22,303 nucleotides of DNA from Clostridia bacterium (GCA_017471125.1 JAFUWR010000309.1:1-22303), one strand, 5' to 3'; counted from the first letter of the stretch, positions 8,525 through 17,568 are shown. Translations and numbers: made by a program. The notes: generated by a model from the letters alone, not told the origin.

Positions 8525-8553
8525 GGGAGAAATACGATCAAGGGAGCGACTTC

Positions 8554-9135
8554 ATGTTTGCCTTCATTATAAACAGCGCGCTTCTGGGCTTCGGGCTGGC
8601 GATGGACGCCTTCTCCGTCTCCATGGCCAACGGGCTGAACGCGCCGGACATGTCTCGGGGCTGGCGGCTGGCCATCCCGGCCACCTTCGCCGGGTTCCAG
8701 TTCCTGATGCCGATGATCGGCTGGTTCTGCGTGCGCACCATCGCGGAGACGTTCCTGGCCTTCCAGCGGGCCGTGCCGTGGATCGCGCTGATATTGCTGG
8801 GCTTCATCGGCGGGAAGATGCTGGTCGAGGGCCTGCGCGGGGGCGGGGAAAGCGACGTGGGCGGCGGGCTCGGCGTCGCCGCGCTCATGACCCAGGGCGT
8901 CGCCACCTCCATCGACGCGCTGTCCGTGGGCTTCACCATCGCAGAGTACCGCGTCGGCAAGGCCCTCGCCGCAAGCGCCATCATCGCCGCCGTCACCTTC
9001 GCCGTCTGTTCCGCCGGCCTCCGCATCGGCAGGCGGTTCGGGAACCGGCTCGCGGGAAAGGCGTCCATATTGGGCGGGATCATTCTGATCCTCATCGGAA
9101 TTGAAATATTCGTTTCAAACGTCTTTGGAATTTAA
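8554..9135 (+). CDS. mntP: Manganese efflux pump MntP
   Basis: Six-helix inner-membrane exporter (DUF204/MntP family) of 193 residues that removes excess Mn2+. The two inverted-topology halves carry the family motifs GLAMDAFSVS (D18) and ATSIDALSVG (D121), the acidic residues expected to bind the metal. AAGGGAG lies 9 bases before the ATG. It is downstream of the PRTase-like gene, separated by an inverted repeat and a TATAAT box. The 87-base gap is too short and lacks the conserved core to hold a yybP-ykoY manganese riboswitch, so regulation is more likely by a protein at the inverted repeat. Confidence 0.95.
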   Translation: MFAFIINSALLGFGLAMDAFSVSMANGLNAPDMSRGWRLAIPATFAGFQFLMPMIGWFCVRTIAETFLAFQRAVPWIALILLGFIGGKMLVEGLRGGGESDVGGGLGVAALMTQGVATSIDALSVGFTIAEYRVGKALAASAIIAAVTFAVCSAGLRIGRRFGNRLAGKASILGGIILILIGIEIFVSNVFGI

Positions 9136-9173
9136 TATTTCGTAAGAAAACTGAAAAATCAACGCGGTATCGG

Positions 9174-9202
9174 TTGCGAAACCCTTTTCAATGTGCTAAA
9201 CT
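9174..9202 (+). promoter_or_regulatory. Promoter for glycogen phosphorylase gene
   Basis: TTGCGA (9174-9179), a 17-base spacer and TAAACT (9197-9202). The start near 9209 would give a leader of about 100 bases before the GTG. Confidence 0.55.
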
Positions 9203-9246
9203 GATAAAAATCCCCAAATCTATCAAGGATCATAGGGGGCCGGTGG

Positions 9247-9289
9247 GCCGCGGCCGCGGCTTTCCGGGGCGCGCGCACGGGGCGCGCCC
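9247..9289 (+). promoter_or_regulatory. GC-only palindromes in the glgP leader
   Basis: A 14-bp perfect palindrome GCCGCGGCCGCGGC (9247-9260) is followed by a hairpin GGGCGCGC (9267-9274) / GCGCGCCC (9282-9289) with a 7-base loop. They lie in the predicted 5' leader just upstream of the GGAGG ribosome-binding site. They could be an RNA control element or the residue of a terminator after mntP; no U-run follows. Confidence 0.5.
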
Positions 9290-9310
9290 ATCATTACCGG
9301 AGGTGTTATT

Positions 9311-11761
9311 GTGGAATTTGAACGGATGACCGTCGAGCAGATCAAGAGCAGCATAGAGAACAAGCTGCGCACGCAGTTCGCGTGCGACACCAGCGACGCG
9401 ACCCCGGAGCAGCTCTACCAGGCCCTGGCGCTGGTGGTGCGCGACGAGATCATGCAGCGCCGCAGCTATTCCCGCGACGCCCGCAAGAACCAGCAGGCCA
9501 AGAAGGTCTACTACCTCAGCGCCGAGTTCCTGGTAGGCCGCGCGCTGCACAACAACATGGTCAACCTCGTCAACGAGAAAAACTACATGCAGGCCCTCGA
9601 GGAGCTGGGCATCGACCGCTCGGTGGTGTTCGAGGAGGAGCCGGAGCCGGGCCTCGGCAACGGCGGCCTGGGCCGACTGGCGGCCTGCTTCCTGGACAGC
9701 CTGACCACCTTGAAACTGCCCGCCATGGGCTGCACCATCCGCTACGAGTACGGCCTGTTCCGGCAGAAGCTGGTGGACGGCTACCAGGTGGAGGTGCCGG
9801 ACAACTGGCTGGCCCAGGGCAACATCTGGGAGATCCCCCATCCCGAGGACACCGTGGAGGTGCACTTCGGCGGCCGCGTGGAGATGACCAAGGAGGGCGG
9901 GCGCATGATGTTCCGCCACCTGGACTACACCACCGTGCAGGCCGTGCCCTATGACATCCCCGTGGTGGGCTACGACTCCACCAAGGTCAACTTCCTGCGC
10001 ACCTGGTCCGCCAAGGCCGTGACGCAGATCGACATGATGCACTTCAACCGCGGCGAGTACGCCAAGGCCATGGAGGAGCGGGAGCTGGCCGAGATCATCT
10101 CCAAGATCCTCTACCCCAACGACGACAGCTACCAGGGCAAGGAGCTCAGGCTCAAGCAGCAGTACTTCTTCTCCTCCGCGTCCATCCAGCACGCGGTCAA
10201 GGAGTTCATCGAGACCTACGGCTACAACTGGTCCATGTTCCCCAACAAGGTCGCCATCCACATCAACGACACCCACCCCGCCGTCGCCATCCCGGAGCTG
10301 ATGCGCATCCTGATGGACGACTACGGCGTCGAGTGGGACAGGGCGGAGACCATCTGCTACCGCACCTTCGCCTACACCAACCACACCGTGCTGGTGGAGG
10401 CCCTGGAGAAGTGGCCCGAGAGCCTGTTCGCCCAGACCCTGCCCAGGATCTACATGATCCTCCAGGAGATGAACAAGCGGCTGTGCTCCAAGCTGTGGGA
10501 ATCCTTCCCCGGCCAGTGGGACCGCATCGGCCACATGGCCATCCTCGCCTACGGCCAGGTCCACATGGCGAACCTGTGCGTGTCCGCGTCCCACTCCGTC
10601 AACGGCGTGTCGGGCATCCACACGGACATTTTGAAGAAGCAGACCTTCCACGACTACTACCTCATCGACCCGAAGAAGTTCGTCTCCATCACCAACGGCA
10701 TCACCCATCGCCGCTGGCTGATGCAGTGCGACCCGGAGCTTTCCAGCCTGATCGACGAGGCCATCGGCGACAAGTGGCGCAAGGACATGGAGCGCATCGC
10801 GGACCTGAAGCCCTTCGCGGACGACAAGGCGTTTAGGGAGAAGTTCGCCGAGGTCAAGTACCACAACAAGCTGCGCATGGCCGACGCGCTCTACCGCCAC
10901 CAGGGCATCGAGCTGAACGCCGAGAGCGTTTTCGACGCCCAGGCCAAGCGCCTCCACGAGTACAAGCGCCAGCTCATGAATGCCCTGCGCATCATGATGA
11001 TCTACAACGAGATCGTGGAGCATCCCGAGAAGGAATACCAGCCCCAGACCTTCATCTTCGGCGCGAAGGCGGCCCCCGGCTACTGGCGCGCCAAGCTGAC
11101 CATCAAGCTCATCAACGCCGTGGGCGACCTGGTGGCCCGCGATCCCGTGGCCTCCAAGTATTTGAAGGTCGTGTTCCTGGAGAACTACTGCGTCAGCCAG
11201 GCCGAGCTGCTGATGCCCGCCACCGACGTGTCCGAGCAGATCTCCACCGCCGGCAAGGAGGCCAGCGGCACCGGCAACATGAAGTTCATGATGAACGGCG
11301 CGGTGACCCTGGGCACCATGGACGGCGCGAACTGCGAGATCTTCGACTGCGTGGGCAAGGACAACATCTACATCTTCGGCCTCAACGCCGAGGAGGTGGA
11401 GCAGGGCTACGCCGGCGGCTATCGTGCCCATGAGATGTACGAAACCAACCCGAAGATCCGCAAGGTCATGGAGCAGCTCATCGACGGCACCCTGTCCCCG
11501 GAGAACCCCCGCATGTTCCAGGAGATCTACCACGGCCTCCTGTTCGGCGAGGGCGGCGGCATGGCCGACCCGTACTTCGTGCTGAAGGACCTGCCGGACT
11601 ACACCGCGACCCACAAGCGCCTGCTCAACGACTACACCGACAAGGACGTGTGGCTCAGGAAGGCCGTCTTGAACACCGCCTCCTCCGCGATGTTCACCTC
11701 CGACCGCACCATCTCCGAGTATAACGACAAGATCTGGCATCTCAAGCCCCTGCAGCTGTGA
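9311..11761 (+). CDS. glgP: Glycogen/maltodextrin phosphorylase
   Basis: Cytoplasmic GT35 enzyme that releases glucose-1-phosphate from the non-reducing ends of alpha-1,4-glucans. At 816 residues it matches the classical GlgP/MalP length. Visible motifs: NGGLGRLAACFLDS near the N-terminus, INDTHPAVAIPELMR, the KRLHEYKRQLMNAL segment, and the PLP site EASGTGNMKFMMNG with the Schiff-base lysine at K658. Translation starts at GTG 9311 with GGAGG about 8 bases upstream. A hairpin terminator follows. The GH13 glucanase two genes downstream would complement it by opening branches or cutting maltodextrins. Glycogen versus maltodextrin preference cannot be told from sequence. Confidence 0.96.
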   Translation: MEFERMTVEQIKSSIENKLRTQFACDTSDATPEQLYQALALVVRDEIMQRRSYSRDARKNQQAKKVYYLSAEFLVGRALHNNMVNLVNEKNYMQALEELGIDRSVVFEEEPEPGLGNGGLGRLAACFLDSLTTLKLPAMGCTIRYEYGLFRQKLVDGYQVEVPDNWLAQGNIWEIPHPEDTVEVHFGGRVEMTKEGGRMMFRHLDYTTVQAVPYDIPVVGYDSTKVNFLRTWSAKAVTQIDMMHFNRGEYAKAMEERELAEIISKILYPNDDSYQGKELRLKQQYFFSSASIQHAVKEFIETYGYNWSMFPNKVAIHINDTHPAVAIPELMRILMDDYGVEWDRAETICYRTFAYTNHTVLVEALEKWPESLFAQTLPRIYMILQEMNKRLCSKLWESFPGQWDRIGHMAILAYGQVHMANLCVSASHSVNGVSGIHTDILKKQTFHDYYLIDPKKFVSITNGITHRRWLMQCDPELSSLIDEAIGDKWRKDMERIADLKPFADDKAFREKFAEVKYHNKLRMADALYRHQGIELNAESVFDAQAKRLHEYKRQLMNALRIMMIYNEIVEHPEKEYQPQTFIFGAKAAPGYWRAKLTIKLINAVGDLVARDPVASKYLKVVFLENYCVSQAELLMPATDVSEQISTAGKEASGTGNMKFMMNGAVTLGTMDGANCEIFDCVGKDNIYIFGLNAEEVEQGYAGGYRAHEMYETNPKIRKVMEQLIDGTLSPENPRMFQEIYHGLLFGEGGGMADPYFVLKDLPDYTATHKRLLNDYTDKDVWLRKAVLNTASSAMFTSDRTISEYNDKIWHLKPLQL

Positions 11762-11772
11762 TGCTTTCCCGT

Positions 11773-11796
11773 CAGGGCGGCGTGATCGCCGCCCTG
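11773..11796 (+). terminator. Hairpin after glgP
   Basis: Perfect 10-bp stem CAGGGCGGCG / CGCCGCCCTG with loop TGAT, followed by TCTTCATT. The U-tract is broken, so partial read-through into the M16 gene 23 bases later is likely, as no separate promoter is seen. Confidence 0.7.
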
Positions 11797-11819
11797 TCTT
11801 CATTGAAGAGGTCGATATT

Positions 11820-14800
11820 ATGAAACGTCTGTTTGCCCTGCTGCTTTCCCTGTGCCTGCTTATGGGCCTTATCGCTTCGGCGCTGGCCGAGCCCGCCGTC
11901 GCCGATGTCGCCGCGCCCGCCCTGCCCCGACTGGGCGACGTGGTCCACGGCTTCGAGGCCGTCGAGCTGCGCGACTACCCGCTGCTGGACGCCGTCATCG
12001 TCCGCTTCGAGCACCAAAAGACCGGCGCGGCGCTGTTCTACATCGCCAACGACGACGTGAACCGCGCCTTCGACCTGAGCTTCTTCACCGAAGCCATCGA
12101 CCAGACCGGCCTGCCCCACGTGTTCGAGCACGCCACCATACAGGGGTCGGAGAAGTACCCCGGCGAGCAGATGTTCTTCAACCTGAACTACCAGACCTAC
12201 AACACCTACATGAACGCGATGACCTCCCAGTGGTTCACCACCTACCCCATCGCGAGCCTGTCCGAGGCGCAGCTGTTGAAGCTGGCGGACTTCTACACCG
12301 ACGCCTGCTTCTACCCCACCATCATGGAGAACGAGCGCATCTTCCGCACCGAGGCCTGGCGCTACCGTATGGAGGACCCGGAGGACGACCTGACCCTCGA
12401 GGGCACGGTGTACACCGAGATGCTGGGCAGCCTGGACCAGCACGCCACGGCGGGCTACACGCTCTACCGGGCCGCGTTCCCCGGCTCCCTGGCGGGCAAC
12501 GTCTCCGGCGGCGACCCGGACCACATCCCGGAGATGACCTGGGAGGCGCTGAAGGACTACCACGACCGCTACTACCACCCCTCCAACAGCGTCGCCTACC
12601 TCTACGGCCAGTTCGACGACTACGCCGCGTTCCTCGAGCTGCTCGATAGCTACTACTCCGGCTTCGAGCGCAGGGACTTCGATTTCCGCGCCGACGCGGG
12701 CTACGCGCCCATCGACGGGCCGGTGTCGGAGACCGTGGCCTTCCCGGTGGAGCAGGGCTCCAACACCGAGCGCGCCTCCGACGTGTACTACGCCGTGGTG
12801 TGCCCGGGCCTGCGGGAGCAGCGGGAGCAGGAGGCGGTGCTGAACACCATGACCGACCTGCTGGGCTTCGACGCCTCCCCGCTGATGCGGCGGCTGGAGG
12901 ACGCCCTGCCCTACGGCAGCTTCGGCGTGGGCATGTCCGCCGAGGGACCCGAGGACGCCGTGCTGTTCGCCGCCCGGAACGTGGACCCCGAGGACGCCGA
13001 GACCTTCAAGGCGCTGGTGGACGAGGCCCTTTCCGACGTGGCCGAGAACGGCTTCGACCAGGCCATGGCGGACAGCGCGGCGGCCTCGCTGGCCATCTCC
13101 GCGCGGCTCATCCGGGAGGACAGCGACCCCGTCGGCCTCATCCAGCAGATGCTCACGCTGTACGCCGGGACCGGCGACCCCTGGCGCTTCCTCGACTACC
13201 AGGACGCCCTGTTCAACGTGGACGCCTGGAACGCGGACGGCGTCTACGCCCGGGCCGCGGCCGATTGGCTCGCCGGCAACGACAGGACCGCGCTGGTGAC
13301 GGTCTATCCCGAGCCCGGCGCGAAGGAGGCCAAGGCCGCGGCGCTGGCCGAACAGCTTGCCGACGCCAAGGCCGACATGACCGCCGACGAGATCGCGGCC
13401 ATCGTCGAGGCCACCAACGCCGACGCCCCGGAGGACCGCTCCGCCGAGTACGTGGCCCAGTTGAAGGCCGTGACCGTGGCGTCCCTGCCCGAGGAGCTGA
13501 CCACCTACGACGTGACCGACGTCACCGGCGACGACGGCATCCGCCACATCGACGCCGTGGCCGCGGTGGACGGCATCAGCCAGGCAAACGTGCTGCTGGA
13601 CATCGCGGGCCTTGAACAGGAGGACCTCCACTGGTTCTCGCTGTACATGGACCTGATCGGCGAGCTGGACACCGCCGGGCACACCAAGGCCGAGCTTTCG
13701 ACCCTGTGGAGCCGGTACCTGTACGGCGGCGCCATCCACCTGTCCCTGCCCTCCAACGACGCGGGCGACTACCACCCCTACCTGCGCATGCAATGGGTCG
13801 CCCTGGACGACGACCTGGCCGCGGGCTACGACCTGATGCGGGAGCTGGTGTACGACACCAAGGTGGACGACCCCGACGAGCTGCTGGAGCAGGTGCAGTC
13901 CCTCCGGGCGAGCTTCCGCTCCGGCGTCAGCGCCGACCCCCAGGGCCTGCTGATGCGCCGCGCCCTGGCGCGGACCCTGCCGATATGCGCCTACAACAGC
14001 TACGTCAACGACCTGGACTACTACGAATTCCTGGGCGGCGTGGAGGACATGCTGGCGGACGATCCCGCCGCGGCGGTGGAGAAGCTGCAAGCCATCCAGA
14101 AAGCCCTGAACAACCGCGCCAACGCCGTCACCATGTGCGCCGGGAACAAAAAGAGCATCGCCCTGAACCGCGAGCTTGCCGACAAGTTCCTCGCATCGCT
14201 GGACGAGCGCGAGATCGTGCCCGCCCGGTACGACTTTCCCGTCCCCGCCCGGTCGGAGGCGCTCATCATCGACAGCGGCGTGCAGTTCAACCTGCTGATC
14301 GGCGATCTGGACGCCGCGGGCCTCGAGGAATACGAAGGCGGACTGGCCGCGGTGTCGAACCTGGTGACCGACGCCTTCCTGGTGCCGCTGCTGCGCGACC
14401 AGTACGGCGTGTACACGCCCTATTGCCAGGCCGACGACCTGTACGTCTACATCTACGCCTACCGGGACCCGAACGTCGCCGAGACCTTCGAGGTGCTGGA
14501 CCAACTGCCCGCCCAGATCGCGGACATGGACCTGGACCAGGACACCCTGGACGGCTACATCATGAACGCCTATTCCGGCTACGCCATGCCCGAGGGCGCG
14601 CTGTCCGGCGCGGCGACGGCGCTGCTGTACGCCCTGCAGGACAGGGACCCCGCCAAGCCCCTCGAATGGATGCGGCAGCTCAAGGCGCTGACCCCCGAGG
14701 CCGTGCGTGACGCCGCGAAGATTTTTGAAAACCTCAGCGCCAACGGCGCGCGGATGACCGCGGGCGCGGCCTCCGCCATCGACGCCGACGCCGAACTGTT

Positions 14801-15218
14801 CGACGCGGTGCTGAACCCCTTTGGCGCGGTGGACCGTTCCCAGATCGACCTGGACGACGCGCCCGAGGGCAGCGAGCACTACGACGCGGTGCGCTTCGCC
14901 TTCGAGCAGGGGCTGATGGACCCGGCGACGGACACCGCCTTCGGCGTCGATGCCCCCGCCACCAACGGCGACGTGCTGGCCGCGCTGTACGTGCTGATCG
15001 GCGGGCCCTTCGACCCCGACGAGGCGCTGGACACCTTCGCGGGCTACGGCCTCGCCGCCGCCGATACCGACCTCTCCGCGCCCGCCGCGCCCGACGACCT
15101 TTGGGCGCTGATGTCCGCCCTGGCCGGGCAGGACGTGGGCCCCCTCGTGTCCCCCGCCAATCCCGAAGCCCTCACCCGCGCCGAGCTGGCCGAGGCGCTG
15201 CTGGCCTTCGCAGGCTAA
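11820..15218 (+). CDS. Secreted M16C (PreP-like) zinc metallopeptidase with C-terminal SLH-like region
   Basis: 1132 residues. Residues 1-23 form a Sec signal peptide (K2, R3, leucine-rich core, cleavage after SALA). The inverted zinc motif is HVFEH (H100, E103, H104), with the third ligand E200 in GTVYTEM, 96 residues later; this spacing matches presequence-protease (M16C) enzymes, as do SEKYPGEQ, NAMTSQWFTTYP, SGGDPDHIPEMTW and YYHPSN. Such peptidases enclose and cut short unfolded peptides. Residues ~1019-1062 (YDAVRFAFEQGLMDP...FGVDAPATNGDVLAALYVL) look like an S-layer-homology repeat, with a more degenerate one to the end (LTRAELAEALLAF). That suggests attachment to cell-wall polymers. 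It lies between two alpha-glucan genes without an obvious functional link. The length above PreP's ~970 is explained by the signal and C-terminal region. Confidence 0.9.
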   Translation: MKRLFALLLSLCLLMGLIASALAEPAVADVAAPALPRLGDVVHGFEAVELRDYPLLDAVIVRFEHQKTGAALFYIANDDVNRAFDLSFFTEAIDQTGLPHVFEHATIQGSEKYPGEQMFFNLNYQTYNTYMNAMTSQWFTTYPIASLSEAQLLKLADFYTDACFYPTIMENERIFRTEAWRYRMEDPEDDLTLEGTVYTEMLGSLDQHATAGYTLYRAAFPGSLAGNVSGGDPDHIPEMTWEALKDYHDRYYHPSNSVAYLYGQFDDYAAFLELLDSYYSGFERRDFDFRADAGYAPIDGPVSETVAFPVEQGSNTERASDVYYAVVCPGLREQREQEAVLNTMTDLLGFDASPLMRRLEDALPYGSFGVGMSAEGPEDAVLFAARNVDPEDAETFKALVDEALSDVAENGFDQAMADSAAASLAISARLIREDSDPVGLIQQMLTLYAGTGDPWRFLDYQDALFNVDAWNADGVYARAAADWLAGNDRTALVTVYPEPGAKEAKAAALAEQLADAKADMTADEIAAIVEATNADAPEDRSAEYVAQLKAVTVASLPEELTTYDVTDVTGDDGIRHIDAVAAVDGISQANVLLDIAGLEQEDLHWFSLYMDLIGELDTAGHTKAELSTLWSRYLYGGAIHLSLPSNDAGDYHPYLRMQWVALDDDLAAGYDLMRELVYDTKVDDPDELLEQVQSLRASFRSGVSADPQGLLMRRALARTLPICAYNSYVNDLDYYEFLGGVEDMLADDPAAAVEKLQAIQKALNNRANAVTMCAGNKKSIALNRELADKFLASLDEREIVPARYDFPVPARSEALIIDSGVQFNLLIGDLDAAGLEEYEGGLAAVSNLVTDAFLVPLLRDQYGVYTPYCQADDLYVYIYAYRDPNVAETFEVLDQLPAQIADMDLDQDTLDGYIMNAYSGYAMPEGALSGAATALLYALQDRDPAKPLEWMRQLKALTPEAVRDAAKIFENLSANGARMTAGAASAIDADAELFDAVLNPFGAVDRSQIDLDDAPEGSEHYDAVRFAFEQGLMDPATDTAFGVDAPATNGDVLAALYVLIGGPFDPDEALDTFAGYGLAAADTDLSAPAAPDDLWALMSALAGQDVGPLVSPANPEALTRAELAEALLAFAG

Positions 15219-15244
15219 AAAATATCTATCATCAGGAGCCTTTC

Positions 15245-17089
15245 ATGACGATCTATCACGATTCCCGCGATCCCCGATACCGCCTCCCCCAGGGCGCGAT
15301 GCCCTGCGGCGGCCGCCTCAAGCTGCGCGTCCGCGGCGAAGAGCTCAAAAAGGTATGGCTTCGGCTCTGGTGGAACAGTGCCGAGTCCCGCCTGCAAATG
15401 AAGCTCACGAAGGACGGCTTCTTCGAGTGCCGCCTCAAGATGCCCGCGTCGCCGGGCCTGCTGTGGTACTACTTCGTAGCCGAGGACGACTGGGGCACCA
15501 CCTGGCACCTGGGCAACGCCTCGGACGGCCTGGGCGGCGTCGGCGAGATCGCCATGGGCGAGCCCGCCAGCTACCAGATCACCGTCTACGACCCCGCCTA
15601 CGAGACCCCGGAGTGGCTCAGGGACGGCACGATGCTCCAGATCATGGTGGACCGCTACTTCTGCTGGGGCGAGCGCGACGTGACCAGGCTGCCGCCCGCC
15701 TCCTACTACCACATCCACTGGGACGACACCCCGGCGCTGGCCATCAACGACGACAAGTACGGCGACAACGTCAACAACGACTACTTCGGCGGCAACCTGC
15801 GCGGCGTCATGGCCAAGCTGGACTACATACAGTCCATGGGCGTCACGGTGATCTACTTCAACCCCATCTTCAAGGCCCGGTCCAACCACAAGTACAACAC
15901 CGGCGACTACATGACCGTCGACCCGTCCTTCGGCACCGAGGCGGACTTCACCGCGCTGTGCCTGGAGGCCCGGAAGCGGGGCATCCGCGTCATACTGGAC
16001 GGCGTGTTCTCCCACACCGGGTCCGACAGCCTGTACTTCAACAAGGACGGCAGCTACGGCCCCGGCGGCGCGTACAACGACCCCGATTCGCCCTACGCCG
16101 CCTGGTACCGCTTCCGCCGCTGGCCCGACGACTACGAGAGCTGGTGGGGGTTCAGCACCCTGCCCAACGTCCACGAGGAGACCCCCTCCTACCAGGACTT
16201 CATCATCCATTCAGACGACAGCGTCACCGCCCACTGGCTCCGGGCCGGGGCCTCGGGCTGGCGGCTGGACGTGGCCGACGAGCTGCCGATGGACTTCATC
16301 CGCAAGATACGAAAGCGCATCCGGCAGGTCAAGCCCGACGCGGCGCTGATCGGCGAGGTCTGGGAGGACCCGACCCTCAAGGTGGCCTACGGCGAGCAGC
16401 GCACCTACTGCCTGGGCGACACGCTGGACAGCTGCATGAACTATCCCCTGCGGGGCGCGGTGCTGGATTTCCTGCGCTGCCGCGTCAACGCGCCGGAGTT
16501 CGTGCGGCGGCTCCAGCACATGCAGGAGACCCAGCCCCTCCCCTTCTACTACGCCCAGATGAACCTGCTGGGCAGCCACGACACGCCCCGGGCCATCAAC
16601 GTGATGGCCGAGATCGGCGAGATGTCCCCGGACCGCATCTATCGCCACCCGATGGAGCTGTCGCCCCATGACTTCGCCCGGGGACGGCGCAGGCTGCTGG
16701 CCGGCTGGACCCTCGTCTGCGCGCTGCCCGGCATGCCCTGCCTGTACTACGGCGACGAGGCCGGCATGACCGGCATGGCCGACCCCTATTGCCGGGGCAC
16801 CTACCCCTGGGGGCGCGAGGACACCGCGCTGCGCGAGGCGTTCCGCAAGATCATGCTGCTTAGGCGTCAAAGCCCCGCCCTGCGCGCCGGGACCGCCAAG
16901 TTCAGCGCCCTGGGCAACGACGTGGCGCTGGTGGAGCGCCGCATCGAGGGCGGCCACGACGTGTTCGGACGCCCCGCGCCCGACGAGACCGTCGCCCTGG
17001 CCGTCAACCGCGCCGGGGACAGCCGCGTGATCGAGTACGGCGGCAGGTCCTGGGATGTGCCGGGCGAGTCCGCGCTGCTGCTCATATGA
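15245..17089 (+). CDS. GH13 alpha-glucanase (neopullulanase/maltogenic type)
   Basis: 614-residue glycoside hydrolase with no signal peptide, so cytoplasmic. A beta-sandwich N-terminal domain (about residues 1-125) precedes the catalytic barrel, in which all GH13 regions are visible: DGVFSHTG (region I), GWRLDVAD with nucleophile D342 (II), LIGEVWED with acid/base E371 (III) and LLGSHDTPR with D446 (IV). MLQIMVDRYF and the C-terminal beta domain fit neopullulanase/cyclomaltodextrinase-like subfamilies (GH13_20/39 type); the subfamily is uncertain. Expected role: hydrolysis of alpha-1,4 (possibly also alpha-1,6) bonds in maltodextrins, feeding GlgP. AGGAG lies 6 bases before the ATG, and the gene starts 26 bases after the M16 stop with no terminator between, so co-transcription is likely. 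Confidence 0.93.
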   Translation: MTIYHDSRDPRYRLPQGAMPCGGRLKLRVRGEELKKVWLRLWWNSAESRLQMKLTKDGFFECRLKMPASPGLLWYYFVAEDDWGTTWHLGNASDGLGGVGEIAMGEPASYQITVYDPAYETPEWLRDGTMLQIMVDRYFCWGERDVTRLPPASYYHIHWDDTPALAINDDKYGDNVNNDYFGGNLRGVMAKLDYIQSMGVTVIYFNPIFKARSNHKYNTGDYMTVDPSFGTEADFTALCLEARKRGIRVILDGVFSHTGSDSLYFNKDGSYGPGGAYNDPDSPYAAWYRFRRWPDDYESWWGFSTLPNVHEETPSYQDFIIHSDDSVTAHWLRAGASGWRLDVADELPMDFIRKIRKRIRQVKPDAALIGEVWEDPTLKVAYGEQRTYCLGDTLDSCMNYPLRGAVLDFLRCRVNAPEFVRRLQHMQETQPLPFYYAQMNLLGSHDTPRAINVMAEIGEMSPDRIYRHPMELSPHDFARGRRRLLAGWTLVCALPGMPCLYYGDEAGMTGMADPYCRGTYPWGREDTALREAFRKIMLLRRQSPALRAGTAKFSALGNDVALVERRIEGGHDVFGRPAPDETVALAVNRAGDSRVIEYGGRSWDVPGESALLLI

Positions 17090-17092
17090 AAG

Positions 17093-17122
17093 ACATCCCC
17101 CGATCGAAAGGTCGGGGGATGT
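17093..17122. terminator. Strong bidirectional terminator
   Basis: 13-bp stem ACATCCCCCGATC / GGTCGGGGGATGT (one G-U pair on the plus-strand RNA) closed by a GAAA tetraloop and followed by TTTCATT on the plus strand and CTTTCAT on the minus strand. It separates the convergent GH13 and cupin genes. Confidence 0.88.
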
Positions 17123-17135
17123 TTCATTGGAAATG

Positions 17136-17477
17136 TCAGTCCTTCACGATGCACGCCAGCAGCACCAGGTCGGTGTCGCCGGTGTTGCGCACGCCGTGGC
17201 CGTGGCCGGAGAAGGTCGCCATGGAGTCGCCGGCTGCGATGTCGAATTCCTGGTCGTCGTCCCGGACCACGCCGCTGCCCTGCAAGAAGTAGAACAGCTC
17301 CGTCTCGTTCTCATGGACGTGGTAGCCGATGGACGCGCCCGGGATCAGCGTCAATATGGAATACACCCGCACGTTGTCCGGCACCTGCGCGGACAGGTCC
17401 GTGAACTGTACGTACTTCTCGCCGCCCCGCATGTTCTCCCGGATGCTGTGGGCCTGCTGCGCCTTGCGCGTGATCAT
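17136..17477 (-). CDS. Small single-domain cupin protein
   Basis: 113-residue cytoplasmic cupin. Motif 1 is GYHVHENETELFYFLQG with metal ligands H53, H55 and E60. Motif 2 is GDSMATFSGHGHGVRN with H92 or H94 as the fourth ligand. Family members are metal-dependent isomerases, sugar- or ligand-binding proteins or dioxygenases; nothing here fixes the substrate. GAGGGGG lies 9 bases before the ATG, under its own promoter (17540-17568). It is monocistronic: convergent to the GH13 gene and divergent from the Rpn-like gene. Confidence 0.9.
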   Translation of the reverse strand: MITRKAQQAHSIRENMRGGEKYVQFTDLSAQVPDNVRVYSILTLIPGASIGYHVHENETELFYFLQGSGVVRDDDQEFDIAAGDSMATFSGHGHGVRNTGDTDLVLLACIVKD

Positions 17478-17539
17478 AGCGTCGAACCCCCTCGTATATC
17501 CTGTTTGCCTCGCCGGGACATCGCGCCCGGCATGGTTCC

Positions 17540-17568
17540 ATTATAGCCGATAGAGCGCGATCAGGCAA
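17540..17568 (-). promoter_or_regulatory. Promoter for the cupin gene
   Basis: On the minus strand: TTGCCT (17568-17563), a 17-base spacer and TATAAT (17545-17540). Its -35 lies 18 bases from the -35 of the divergent Rpn-like gene, so the two promoters may influence each other. Confidence 0.72.

Noticed and set aside
8467..8553. yybP-ykoY manganese riboswitch before mntP
   Set aside because: The gap is only 87 bases, mostly a simple GC hairpin, and the conserved riboswitch core is not seen.
11820..11890. Lipoprotein signal (lipobox) in the M16 peptidase
   Set aside because: The only cysteine in the signal region follows LSL and lies mid-core, not at a lipobox; a normal signal-peptidase site after SALA fits better.
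9230..14879. Minus-strand frames of 857 and 1035 codons opposite glgP and the M16 gene
   Set aside because: They are antisense to clearly recognised proteins and consist of His/Val/Gly/Leu-rich mirror sequence typical of GC-rich antisense frames.
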